In this document: piece after piece, positions 6,679 to 14,954 of the stretch
How positions within the stretch are numbered: position 1 is the stretch's first letter
Layout of the letters: every line of letters starts with the position of its first letter
Origin: Pseudanabaena sp. CAN_BIN31
GTDB taxonomy: Bacteria > Cyanobacteriota > Cyanobacteriia > Pseudanabaenales > Pseudanabaenaceae
Length of the DNA: 24,908 nucleotides
Direction of reading: 5' to 3'
NCBI GenBank assembly: GCA_026785865.1
Contig: JAJAZG010000208.1
Span: 1-24,908, forward strand
Made by a program: the position numbers and the translations under genes
The notes under the pieces: model-generated
Databases searched by the model: none
What the model saw: the letters and a program-made list of their open reading frames with translations, nothing else
Told to the model about the DNA's origin: nothing

Positions 6679-7662
6679 ATGTATTATCATAATGATGACA
6701 ATGATAATGTTGAGGAAATTTGCTACGAGCAAGACCATATTGATAAAGTATGGAATGAGATGAAACTGGTTATACCAGTTTACTTTCAGAAGTATATCGA
6801 TACAGAAGGGGGGCATTCGCTACAAGATAATGAAATTGAAAAACTCGCTGCACACTTTGGTTCAACATCCAAACCCCAAAGTAAAACAAAGAACACTAAG
6901 GAAATCTTAAAAAGGCTTTTGAGGGAATCCATACACGACTACGAAAAAAATCGTCAAAAGTATCAAGACATTCTTAACTTAGAAGCACTTCAAGAATATG
7001 AACAGGATGTAAACTCTTTCAAAAACACTGTTTTAAAAAATCAAATTCCGATTATCAACAAGACATTACAAAGTCAAGCAAAAGAACTTGAGAGATATAA
7101 AATAAACTTCAATTCTGCACAGGCAGGAGATTTATTTACATCTATCTCTAATATTGTCAAATTAGCAAATAAATTGCGCGATGATTGGTACGAAGAGAAC
7201 GGATTTGAAGAAATTGATACTTATGATAGGTTGGGATACCGTAAGTTTGATGGTGAAAACTATATCGTGTATGGAGTGATTGGCGGTGGTATAAAAAGCC
7301 ATTTCATCTATAAACTTTTCCCTGAGATATATCCCTATAGAAGCAGAGAAGCCGTGTGGGCGCTATATTATTTAAGTAGCAAGAAAAAATTTGGTTGTAA
7401 GGAAGATTCTCAATTCCTTATGATAAACGTAGAAAAAGGAACAACTCAACAAAATTATTTTTATCATTACGGCTTATTTGCTTTTTATGCCCTGCGAATT
7501 TTTAAAAAGCTCAAGGAACTATATACAGAAAATGGAGTGAGTTTTTCTACTGAATATAGGTTTGTTGTAGTTGATTCTTTTCTCTCATTTGTTGCAAGAA
7601 GTCATAAATCTGAAATCGATCTTTTAAAACAAAAATCTACGAATTATCATTATGACTACTAA
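6679..7662 (+). CDS. Unrecognised protein, first gene of the helicase/ATPase operon
   Basis: A 327-residue soluble protein; I cannot name its family. The first 60 residues are acidic. Residues about 60-165 are highly charged and probably helical or coiled (KEILKRLLRESIHDYEKNRQ). The C-terminal half looks folded and conserved in style, with the Gly-rich YGVIGGGIKSHF, YPYRSREAVWALYYLSSKK, FLMINVEKGTTQQNYFYHYG and VVVDSFLSFVARSH. No transmembrane segment or known catalytic motif is evident. It overlaps the helicase start by 11 bp, so the two are probably co-translated and work together. It is AT-rich without HIP1 sites. It may be a nuclease, sensor or adaptor of a defence system, but that is inference from context only. 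Confidence 0.8.
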   Translation: MYYHNDDNDNVEEICYEQDHIDKVWNEMKLVIPVYFQKYIDTEGGHSLQDNEIEKLAAHFGSTSKPQSKTKNTKEILKRLLRESIHDYEKNRQKYQDILNLEALQEYEQDVNSFKNTVLKNQIPIINKTLQSQAKELERYKINFNSAQAGDLFTSISNIVKLANKLRDDWYEENGFEEIDTYDRLGYRKFDGENYIVYGVIGGGIKSHFIYKLFPEIYPYRSREAVWALYYLSSKKKFGCKEDSQFLMINVEKGTTQQNYFYHYGLFAFYALRIFKKLKELYTENGVSFSTEYRFVVVDSFLSFVARSHKSEIDLLKQKSTNYHYDY

Positions 7663-9640
7663 CGCACAAGAAGTTTTTGAAAATAAATTCCCTAAATTGT
7701 CAAAAGAATTCCCCTTAAAGGAATTTCAGAAGAAAGTAATTAATCAAATTATTGATAAAGGTTCTACTTTGGCAATAATGCCAACAGGGGGAGGGAAATC
7801 TCTAATTTATTGGGTTGCGGCAAAGGCATTAGAAGGAACCTGCTTGGTTATTTCTCCATTGATAGCGCTTATTGATGAACAGGCAGAAAAACTGAAAGCA
7901 GAAGATTTTGAAGTTTTGACTATTCATAGTGGAATAGCATCTTCAGAGCAAATGAAACAATTAAAAAAATTTGCCAAAGGAGAATCTAATCCTGATTTTA
8001 TTTTTGCAAGCCCAGAGAGAATGGCGACAGATGGATTTTTTGAATATTGTATTTCATTACAGAAAAACAAAATAAAATTAGTCGTAATTGATGAAATTCA
8101 TTGTATAAGTCAGTGGGGATTTGATTTTCGACCATTTTACAAACATATCCCAAATTTTCTTGATTCAGTCTTTTTAGACAAATTGCCAATCATTTTAGGT
8201 TTAACAGCAACAATAAACCCTAAAGAGCTTATTGATATTACGACTGATTTTAAGATCCCAAAGTCTTCAATTCTCAAAGACAACGTATTGTTAAGATTTG
8301 ATATTAATTTAAAAGTTGAAAAACTATCAAATGAAGACGAAAAAGAAGAACGTCTTTGGGAACTAATAGACAGTCATTCTAATGAGAAAATCTTAGTTTA
8401 TTTGTATCGTAAATACAAAAATAGAGGCGTTGAAGATTTATGTGAAATTGCAAATCAAAAACATTTAAAAGCACTTTCTTTTCACGGAGATATGAGCAGT
8501 GCAGAAAGACAAAAAATTATTAGTGAATTTAGAGACGGGGAAACTAATTTAGTTTTTGCAACAAATGCTTTTGGGATGGGTATAGACATTCCAAATATTC
8601 GGGCAGTAATTCATTTTATGATACCTGAATCTATTGAACAGTATTATCAGGAAATTGGAAGATCTGGAAGAGATGGGAAAGGTGCTACAGCTTATATACT
8701 TTATTCCAATAAAAATATTCAGGTAAGAAAAACACACTATATCGACAAATCATTTCCAAAAGCTGGAGAAGTAAAAGAATTATTTAAAAGAGCAACTAAT
8801 AACGAGATTGGCAAAAAAACATTGCAATATTTTGCAGAAGAAGAATTACAATCTGTTCTACCTTATTTCTTAAATTGCCGAGTAATTACAATAGAAGGTA
8901 AAGGTTTTACTGGGTTAAAAATTTTTAAAATAAACTCAAATTCTATATTGAAATCAATTATCGATTCTTCAAGAACAGGAATGATTATTCCTGTGCTGTT
9001 AAAACCTGAATTCTTAAAATATACTTGCAAAGATTTTTTTAATATAGCTTATAAAGCATTAGTTGACGATGAAGCAACGTTAGCGAAAAATTTTGATAAA
9101 TGTTTAATAATTGAAGCAAAAGAAAAAGATCTAACTGATGCACAACTTGAAACGATTATTAATGAAACAGCAAATAAAAGAGAATACAAACATAATCTTT
9201 TAGACTATCTCGTTTATCTTCTTGATAATTTTGATGATTCAACTTCATTACATCAAGAAATTGGTAAATACTTAGGAGTAAATAAGCATTTACTGAATAA
9301 AATTCATAAAACTGAAAATGAAATCTGGGTTCGTTCAAAATCAGAAGTAATAATTGCTAATATCCTATATCGCGAAAATATTAACTTTCAATATGAAGAA
9401 AAACTTTATTACAACGACAGGCAATGGAAAGAGCCAGACTTTACGATTAGACATAATGGGAAGGTCTGGTATTGGGAACATCTTGGTCTTTTAGGGAATG
9501 AACGATATGATGAAAACTGGCAAGAGAAAAAGCTGACATATAAGAATCTTGGAGTACTTGATCAAGTAATAACAACTAAGGAAAGTGCAGTTTTAAGTTC
9601 TCAAGTAAATGATTTAATCAAAATAATTAAAATGACATGA
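7652..9640 (+). CDS. RecQ-family DNA helicase with C-terminal PD-(D/E)XK-like domain
   Basis: A 662-residue superfamily 2 helicase. The RecQ motifs are complete: motif I TGGGKS (45-50), II DEIH (147-150), the RecQ aromatic loop CISQWGFDFRP, III GLTAT, V NAFGMGIDIPN (Gly308-Asp312) and VI QYYQEIGRSGRDG (330-342). The zinc-binding RQC cysteines and an HRDC domain are not apparent. The C-terminal part resembles a restriction-type nuclease: SKSEVIIANIL (Glu565), PDFTI (Asp596) and WYWEHLG (Glu609, with His610 where Lys is usual). Similar domains are known on other helicases. It probably unwinds and may cut DNA in a defence process. It overlaps the genes on both sides, by 11 bp upstream and 4 bp (ATGA) downstream. 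It is AT-rich with no HIP1 site. Confidence 0.88.
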   Translation: MTTNAQEVFENKFPKLSKEFPLKEFQKKVINQIIDKGSTLAIMPTGGGKSLIYWVAAKALEGTCLVISPLIALIDEQAEKLKAEDFEVLTIHSGIASSEQMKQLKKFAKGESNPDFIFASPERMATDGFFEYCISLQKNKIKLVVIDEIHCISQWGFDFRPFYKHIPNFLDSVFLDKLPIILGLTATINPKELIDITTDFKIPKSSILKDNVLLRFDINLKVEKLSNEDEKEERLWELIDSHSNEKILVYLYRKYKNRGVEDLCEIANQKHLKALSFHGDMSSAERQKIISEFRDGETNLVFATNAFGMGIDIPNIRAVIHFMIPESIEQYYQEIGRSGRDGKGATAYILYSNKNIQVRKTHYIDKSFPKAGEVKELFKRATNNEIGKKTLQYFAEEELQSVLPYFLNCRVITIEGKGFTGLKIFKINSNSILKSIIDSSRTGMIIPVLLKPEFLKYTCKDFFNIAYKALVDDEATLAKNFDKCLIIEAKEKDLTDAQLETIINETANKREYKHNLLDYLVYLLDNFDDSTSLHQEIGKYLGVNKHLLNKIHKTENEIWVRSKSEVIIANILYRENINFQYEEKLYYNDRQWKEPDFTIRHNGKVWYWEHLGLLGNERYDENWQEKKLTYKNLGVLDQVITTKESAVLSSQVNDLIKIIKMT

Positions 9641-10929
9641 TGACGATAAAAAAATTAAGAATGGAATCATTTCGAGGTATCAGAGAATTAACTCTGGATT
9701 TTGATACTCAACTTAACATTCTAATTGGTGATAATGGCTCAGGTAAATCTAGTACTCTTGACTGTCTAGCCGCTTTTCTAAATCATATTGCAGAGCAAGT
9801 GAAGATATTATATCCAAATAAAGACAACTTTATTCAAGCTATGTCTGGAGGATCTAAAAATATCTTTTTAGATGACGATATTGCTATTGGTAACGCAGAA
9901 AGACTTGAGGCTAGATTAGACATCATTCTCAATTCAGTTGATATTGAATACCACATCAGGAAGTACAAAGCAAACCCATCTAGCCTATCGGCTCTTTTGG
10001 AAATAGAAAAACAAGAATCTTATCTTACTCAGAATCTAACGATTCCAACTCTTGTTACCACAATACCAACACTAGTACACTACTCAGTTAAACGAGACAT
10101 TCTTTTTGAAGAATCTCAAAATCCTCAACAAGATAAAAATCACAACATTCTTGATGCTTATAACCGCGCTTTTACAGGCGGACAAGTTGTATTTAAAGAG
10201 TTTTTTGAATGGTTTAAAATCCTAGAAGAAGTAGAAAATGAATTAATTCGCGATACCCCTGATTATCGCGATCGCCAACTAGAAGCAGTTCGCCAAGCAA
10301 TATATACCTTCTTACCAGAATTTAAAGACTTGCGAATTCGCCGCCGTCCCGAACTACGCATGACCGTTACCAAACAAGGCACAGAGCTTACAATTAATCA
10401 ACTATCCGATGGCGAGAAAAACCTATTAGCAATGGTGGGCGACTTAGCACGAAGACTGGCGATCGCAAATCCTGACATGGAAAAACCCGAACAAGGTAGC
10501 GGCGTTGTCTTGATCGATGAGATCGAACTACATCTACATCCCAAATGGCAGCGCATGGTGATCCCCGCCTTGCTGCGAACCTTCCCAAACTGCCAGTTTA
10601 TAATCACAACCCACTCACCACAAGTATTAGGCGAAGTAAAAGACGGCAAAATTTATCGACTTGAGAAAACAGAAACAGGAGTGACAGCAGAAATCGTTAG
10701 AACTTATGGCAGAGATAGCAATCGTATTCTCGAAGACGAAATGGGCGTACCTAAACGCAATCAAGCCATCAAAGATGGTTTATTAAACCTATTCAGACTG
10801 ATTGATGATGGGAACTTGTCGCAAGCTAGAGAACTACAAGCATCATTGAAGGAAGAAATTGGCTTTGATGAGCCAGAATTTGCTAGAGCCGATGTCCTAA
10901 TCCATCGCAAGGAAGTTTTGGGACGATGA
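9637..10929 (+). CDS. AAA/SMC-like ATPase, COG3950/PtuA type
   Basis: A 430-residue ABC/SMC-like ATPase of the OLD/RecF group. It has Walker A GDNGSGKS (31-38), the signature LSDGEK (256-261), Walker B VVLIDEIELHLHP (Asp294, Glu295) and a following TTHSPQVL switch. No TOPRIM domain follows, so it is not a full OLD nuclease. The C-terminal end (DEPEFARADVLIHRKEVLG) is typical of COG3950 ATPases such as Septu PtuA, which work with an HNH nuclease encoded just downstream. Here only a stub of that gene seems to remain. The ATG overlaps the helicase stop. The first ~600 bp are AT-rich and HIP1-free, whereas HIP1-type sites appear from 10266 on, so the gene may be a recombinant. Confidence 0.85.
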   Translation: MMTIKKLRMESFRGIRELTLDFDTQLNILIGDNGSGKSSTLDCLAAFLNHIAEQVKILYPNKDNFIQAMSGGSKNIFLDDDIAIGNAERLEARLDIILNSVDIEYHIRKYKANPSSLSALLEIEKQESYLTQNLTIPTLVTTIPTLVHYSVKRDILFEESQNPQQDKNHNILDAYNRAFTGGQVVFKEFFEWFKILEEVENELIRDTPDYRDRQLEAVRQAIYTFLPEFKDLRIRRRPELRMTVTKQGTELTINQLSDGEKNLLAMVGDLARRLAIANPDMEKPEQGSGVVLIDEIELHLHPKWQRMVIPALLRTFPNCQFIITTHSPQVLGEVKDGKIYRLEKTETGVTAEIVRTYGRDSNRILEDEMGVPKRNQAIKDGLLNLFRLIDDGNLSQARELQASLKEEIGFDEPEFARADVLIHRKEVLGR

Positions 10930-10949
10930 GATATATCAAGAATTTATAA
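10926..10949 (+). pseudogene. Seven-codon stub resembling the start of Septu ptuB
   Basis: An ATG overlaps the ATPase stop (ATGA) and reads MRYIKNL before TAA at 10947-10949. HNH proteins of the PtuB/TIGR02646 family that follow PtuA-type ATPases often begin MRYIKK. No HNH signature is encoded in any frame up to folK at 11049, so the body of the gene is gone. With seven codons this could be chance; the support is the exact overlap position plus the start sequence. Confidence 0.4.
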
Positions 10950-11048
10950 TGAGCAAGACTAGCGATCAATTTTCTTTAAATCGATATCGTATGATTCAAT
11001 AACGACGGTGTTATGCAGCGTCTTTGTAGTTATTTAGATAGAAAATTC

Positions 11049-11573
11049 ATGACAGAGCTTTGCGCGATCGCCCTAGGTAGTAACTTAAGCAGTGAAATAG
11101 GTGACTCCAAAAAAATTGTTCAAGCCGCGATCGCGCAACTTTCGAGCATTCCCGAAATTGAGATAATTCGGATTTCTCGTTGGTATCGTACCAAGGCGAT
11201 CACCTTACCAAATACTGCGCCGCAGCCTGACTATATAAATGGTTGTGCAATTTTAAAAACCAATTTTCAGCCCATGCAGCTTTTGCAAACACTTTTGCAT
11301 ACTGAGCAAATCTTTGGACGCGAACGTCGCGAACGTTGGGGCGCAAGAACTTTAGATCTAGATTTGTTGCTTTATGGCGATCGCCGACTCGATACGCCAG
11401 AGTTAGTATTGCCACATCCACGCATGTGCGATCGCGCCTTTGTGTTATTACCTCTCGCCGAGATTGCCGCCGATTGGATTCATCCTTTGTGTGGTTTGGC
11501 GATCGCCGATCTTGCCAAAAATCCACCCGATCTAGATGCGAGTTATCCGATTGTGATTGATTTAGAGTGTTGA
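11049..11573 (+). CDS. folK: 2-amino-4-hydroxy-6-hydroxymethyldihydropteridine pyrophosphokinase
   Basis: HPPK of folate synthesis, which transfers pyrophosphate from ATP to 6-hydroxymethyl-dihydropterin. From the ATG at 11049 the protein has 174 residues and begins MTELCAIALGSNL, with the family's N-terminal GSNL. It continues with QPDYINGCAIL, then FGRERRERWGARTLDLDLLLYG, which holds the Mg/ATP-binding RTLDLDLL, and PHPRMCDRAFVLLPLAEI. An upstream in-frame ATG at 11013 would add 12 residues unlike the family, so 11049 is preferred. HIP1 sites are frequent again, which marks the return to resident DNA. Confidence 0.95.
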   Translation: MTELCAIALGSNLSSEIGDSKKIVQAAIAQLSSIPEIEIIRISRWYRTKAITLPNTAPQPDYINGCAILKTNFQPMQLLQTLLHTEQIFGRERRERWGARTLDLDLLLYGDRRLDTPELVLPHPRMCDRAFVLLPLAEIAADWIHPLCGLAIADLAKNPPDLDASYPIVIDLEC

Positions 11574-11580
11574 TTTTATC

Positions 11581-11684
11581 GGCTTACAGCGCTTTGCGCT
11601 GCCATAGAACCCAGATAATTTTTTGAAAGTGCCGCGAAGCGGCACTTTCAAAAAATTATCTGCCCTAAATAGGCTGTAATCTAG
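11581..11684. repeat. Compound palindromic element after folK
   Basis: It contains a short hairpin, CAGCGC-TTT-GCGCTG, at 11587-11601. A long perfect palindrome follows, with 23-bp arms at 11613-11635 and 11639-11661 around GAA. An outer TTACAGC/GCTGTAA pair (11584 and 11673) encloses both. The long hairpin shares its design with one at 24535-24569: outer ATAATT, inner GCCGC, GAA loop. It may terminate folK, but its length and recurrence suggest a small dispersed repeat. Confidence 0.8.
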
Positions 11685-11718
11685 CGTAATATTAGGCGTA
11701 GAGCCATTAAATCCAAAT

Positions 11719-12504
11719 ATGAACGCTAGTCAATCTGCCGAGCCAACCGATCGCCCTAATCGCCAAATTTCAAGTCAACTTATTCTCGAAGCCCGTGACA
11801 TTGTGGCGGGGTATGTGGAGGGTGTTGATATTTTGCAAGGTGCAAATTTATCAGTATATGAAGGTGAACTTGTCACCGTGATTGGTTCTAATGGGGCAGG
11901 GAAATCGACTTTAGCAAAAGCAATTTTTGGTTTAGTGCCAGTGCGATCGGGGGAAATATTATTTGGCGATCGCAATTTGATCGGACTTAAACCCGAACAG
12001 ATTGTACGTCATGGAATTAGCTATGTACCGCAAGTCTCTAACGTGTTTCCATCGTTGAGCGTGTCTGACAATCTCGACATGGGAGCCTATACTCGCGAAG
12101 GTAATATTAAAGCCGTTAAAGATAAGATTTACGAGGCTTTTCCTGTGTTAGCAAAGCGGCGTAATCAGAGAGCAGGGACACTTTCGGGGGGCGAACGGCA
12201 AATGCTGGCAATGGGACGAGCGATGATGCTAGAGCCGAAATTATTGATCTTAGATGAGCCTTCGGCGGCGCTGTCACCGATATTAGTGCAAGATATCTTT
12301 AATTTGATTCAAACTATTAATCAATCGGGGACATCAATTATTTTGGTGGAGCAAAATGCGCGTAAGGCTTTAGCGATCGCCGATCGCGGTTATGTGATGC
12401 ATTTGGGCAAAGATGAATTTACGGGCAAGGGTGCAGATTTATTAAATAATCCCGAAGTTGCTGAGTTGTATTTAGGTATGGGTAATTTTGGCAAACCATT
12501 GTAA
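11719..12504 (+). CDS. livF: ABC transporter ATP-binding protein, LivF/NatE type
   Basis: A 261-residue ABC ATPase of the branched-chain amino-acid group. Walker A is GSNGAGKST (56-64), the signature LSGGERQML starts at 155, Walker B is LLILDEPSAALSP with Asp179 and Glu180, and an H-loop-like segment VEQNARKALAIADRGYVM follows. GDRNLIGLKPEQIVRHGISYVPQ and LSVSDNLDMGAY are LivF-like. It would power import of neutral or branched-chain amino acids, or urea in UrtE homologues. The first 20 residues form a polar extension. No permease, LivG or binding-protein gene is adjacent, so the substrate is uncertain. Confidence 0.9.
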   Translation: MNASQSAEPTDRPNRQISSQLILEARDIVAGYVEGVDILQGANLSVYEGELVTVIGSNGAGKSTLAKAIFGLVPVRSGEILFGDRNLIGLKPEQIVRHGISYVPQVSNVFPSLSVSDNLDMGAYTREGNIKAVKDKIYEAFPVLAKRRNQRAGTLSGGERQMLAMGRAMMLEPKLLILDEPSAALSPILVQDIFNLIQTINQSGTSIILVEQNARKALAIADRGYVMHLGKDEFTGKGADLLNNPEVAELYLGMGNFGKPL

Positions 12505-12603
12505 GAATCTGGGCGTTGAGATTGGGAATATCCTGCGATACATCGCGATCGCCTAGCTTATCGATAGAATATGGGACTAAGGGTTTTTAGGTAGAGAGAT
12601 TTC

Positions 12604-14121
12604 ATGGCAGTGATAGACGTAAAACTTTCGTTTGAGGAGTTGGCAAAAGCACAAACATATTTGCAACAGTTAGGGCTATACGATGGGGAAGTTGACGGAC
12701 TTTATGGCAAATTATCTGAGGCAGCCTTTGTGCAGTTTGCCAATGCCCTCAGTATCGATACGATTTTGGATGCTAATTCGCGAGCAATTAGCAATTACCT
12801 GTTACAGATCCCTGCGGTTGTTAGGCATTTGCTCAAAATTGTCGGAACAGGCGATCGCCTATTACAAAAATTTATTAACGCGCAAAATATTTGCGTCAAC
12901 ATGGGGCAAGCCGACTCCAATCATCTCAGTTTTCTTGATCGCGGCGTTAATGGTTGCATTGCGGGATCGGTGCGAAGTTTACCAAATCGCAACTTTGTCC
13001 CATCACCCTTAGTAACCAGTATCAAGACTTATCCTGATCGCCTCGCCAGTTTGCCCGATGGCGTAAATGTAGTTTCTTATGGTGAAGTTGCAATGCTGGC
13101 GGATTCGCAGATTCGTGTTCGGTTTCGTCCTTACCCAGCGATCGGCGTAATCCCCAATATTGAAAACATCGGCTTAGAGTTTTTGCATAGCAGCATTGAA
13201 GAAGCTTGCATCTGTATTGGCAGTGTCGTTAATGGACAAATGTTAGCCCGTTGGATTGGGCGCAATCCTTTAAACAACGTCCAATTTTGGAGTTCTACCA
13301 AAATTTTGCCGTTGCTCTATACCATTTGTAAAGCTAATCAAGTGCAACCAAATCAAGCGATCGCTAATTGTGCGATCGGCGATACGCGGGGAAAAATAAC
13401 ACCCCGCACATTTTCTGAAATGGCGCAGCGTATCTGTAATTATGATGAATCTAACGGTATTACTTCCAACGGCTTGACGGCGATGTTTAAGCAATTTACC
13501 ACGCCTCTAGAGTTGCAAGATTGGCTCAAAAAAATTACTGGCAATCAAAAGCTCGCATTTCAAGGGCGCTATGGTGAATCTCCCTATATTGAACAGCCGA
13601 TTTTGCGCGATGCGACTGGAAAGACGGTGATCGATGGAGTCAAAGAGCCACATCGCGGCGACAATTTGATCTCTGCTTATGACTTGACGCGGATGGTTTC
13701 CCAAGTTGCATGGCATCGTCACATCGCGCCGACAAATCGCTTGCCTAACGCCCAATGGCATAGCTTAACCACGCTGATTAATGCGATGGGACAAGATACG
13801 GCGCGATATGTTGATGCCGCGATCGCGGCTTTAGGATTGCAATATTTTATTGGTGATCCTGTGGTGATCTCCAAAATGGGATTTGGCTACAGTGACCAAC
13901 GCAAACAAACTGAGCTTACCTATACAGCTTGTATTCAGTTTGTCGATCGCCTTGCCAAGTCCCACGATCTGCCCTTACCCAAACTGCGATCGGTGAATAT
14001 GACTTTACGCGCTGTCCTTAATTTTCAAGATCCTGTGCGCGAATCATTGGAAATTGATGCGAGAATGGCGGCTACAGTTGCTGATATTTTGCGTAGAATT
14101 GTCACAGAAGAGCTAATTTAG
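12604..14121 (+). CDS. Protein with N-terminal peptidoglycan-binding domain, rest unrecognised
   Basis: A 505-residue protein. Residues about 10-50 (FEELAKAQTYLQQLGLYDGE, then VDGLYGKLSEAAFVQFANAL) form a PG_binding_1-like three-helix repeat, which usually binds cell-wall peptidoglycan. The remainder has no motif that I can name; it contains RSLPNRNFVPSPLVTSIKTY and GRYGESPYIEQPILRDATGK. There is no clear signal peptide, which is odd for a wall-binding protein. It carries HIP1 sites and is resident in style. A membrane protein gene starts 17 bp downstream, so an operon is likely. Confidence 0.8.
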   Translation: MAVIDVKLSFEELAKAQTYLQQLGLYDGEVDGLYGKLSEAAFVQFANALSIDTILDANSRAISNYLLQIPAVVRHLLKIVGTGDRLLQKFINAQNICVNMGQADSNHLSFLDRGVNGCIAGSVRSLPNRNFVPSPLVTSIKTYPDRLASLPDGVNVVSYGEVAMLADSQIRVRFRPYPAIGVIPNIENIGLEFLHSSIEEACICIGSVVNGQMLARWIGRNPLNNVQFWSSTKILPLLYTICKANQVQPNQAIANCAIGDTRGKITPRTFSEMAQRICNYDESNGITSNGLTAMFKQFTTPLELQDWLKKITGNQKLAFQGRYGESPYIEQPILRDATGKTVIDGVKEPHRGDNLISAYDLTRMVSQVAWHRHIAPTNRLPNAQWHSLTTLINAMGQDTARYVDAAIAALGLQYFIGDPVVISKMGFGYSDQRKQTELTYTACIQFVDRLAKSHDLPLPKLRSVNMTLRAVLNFQDPVRESLEIDARMAATVADILRRIVTEELI

Positions 14122-14138
14122 AAATCCATGCCAAAAAA

Positions 14139-14954
14139 ATGCAAAAACAACGCGCTTTATCGGCTGTAGGTCTATGGTGGCGATGGGTACTTGCGACGCT
14201 AGTTGGTGCGGCGATTGGTAGCATGTTTGGAATGGCCGCTTGTCTGGCAGGAGTGCATTATTTAAGCGATCGCCTGATCAGTCTCCGCATCTGTGATACA
14301 GGATTTGGTAGTCTCAACTGTGCTGTGTCAACTGGTCTTGTTAGCGGAGCGATTGTCGTAGGTGCATTTGTGGGCTTGATGCAATATGTTGTCTTGCGGC
14401 GGTTTCTTAAAGCTCCTGCATGGTGGATTTTAGCGAGCGCTTTTGGTTGGACTTGGATTGGTTTTGCCGCCACAAGTTTAGCTTACACACCCCAATTTGG
14501 GTTTGCAATTAATGCCGATGGTTATTTTGTGGAGAGTAATATCATTGATCGCATTCCGCTACTAGCGGTTAATTCTCTATGGCTAGTTTTGGCAGGAATC
14601 TTATTAGGGGTTTTGCAGTGGCTAGTTCTATGGAATGGTCAGCAACCTAAATCTTCTAATTCTAAATTTTTGAAAATGCGATCGCTAAAGGGGCAATTAC
14701 GCAAGTGGCGATCGCTTTTGTGGATTTTATTAAACGTTGTCTTAGTTATATTCATCGCGATCGCTATTATCGCCATTTTTCGCGGTCAGGGTAGCCTGTA
14801 TGGAATTCTATTATTTTTTCTCGGTTTTACGCCTTTTTATGCCACGATTACGGGGGCGGCTCTGGTGAAAATGGGTTGGCATAAGTCAAGGCAAATGAAC
14901 CTAAATGTTCCTGTAGAACCTTCAAATGATCAAACTTCCCAATTAGAAAATTAA
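14139..14954 (+). CDS. Integral membrane protein, function unknown
   Basis: A 271-residue protein with about six hydrophobic segments: WVLATLVGAAIGSMFGMAA, GAIVVGAFVGLMQYVVL, WWILASAFGWTWIGFAAT, LWLVLAGILLGVLQWLVLW, ILLNVVLVIFIAIAIIAIF and GILLFFLGFTPFYATITGAA. The tail after residue 250 is polar. No transporter or enzyme signature is recognised. Its stop codon shares one base with the start of the following hydrolase gene, so the two are probably translationally coupled. Confidence 0.8.
   Translation: MQKQRALSAVGLWWRWVLATLVGAAIGSMFGMAACLAGVHYLSDRLISLRICDTGFGSLNCAVSTGLVSGAIVVGAFVGLMQYVVLRRFLKAPAWWILASAFGWTWIGFAATSLAYTPQFGFAINADGYFVESNIIDRIPLLAVNSLWLVLAGILLGVLQWLVLWNGQQPKSSNSKFLKMRSLKGQLRKWRSLLWILLNVVLVIFIAIAIIAIFRGQGSLYGILLFFLGFTPFYATITGAALVKMGWHKSRQMNLNVPVEPSNDQTSQLEN

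Noticed and set aside
10394..10649. Two open frames on the - strand inside the ATPase gene
   Set aside because: They lie opposite the conserved signature and Walker B coding region, have no recognisable motif, and are explained by the codon pattern of the + strand gene.
9637..10929. OLD-family nuclease
   Set aside because: No TOPRIM domain follows the ATPase core; the length and C-terminal end fit COG3950/PtuA-type ATPases better.
11200..11560. Open frames on both strands overlapping folK
   Set aside because: The folK frame has all family motifs; the others are Arg-rich or low-quality translations without family similarity.
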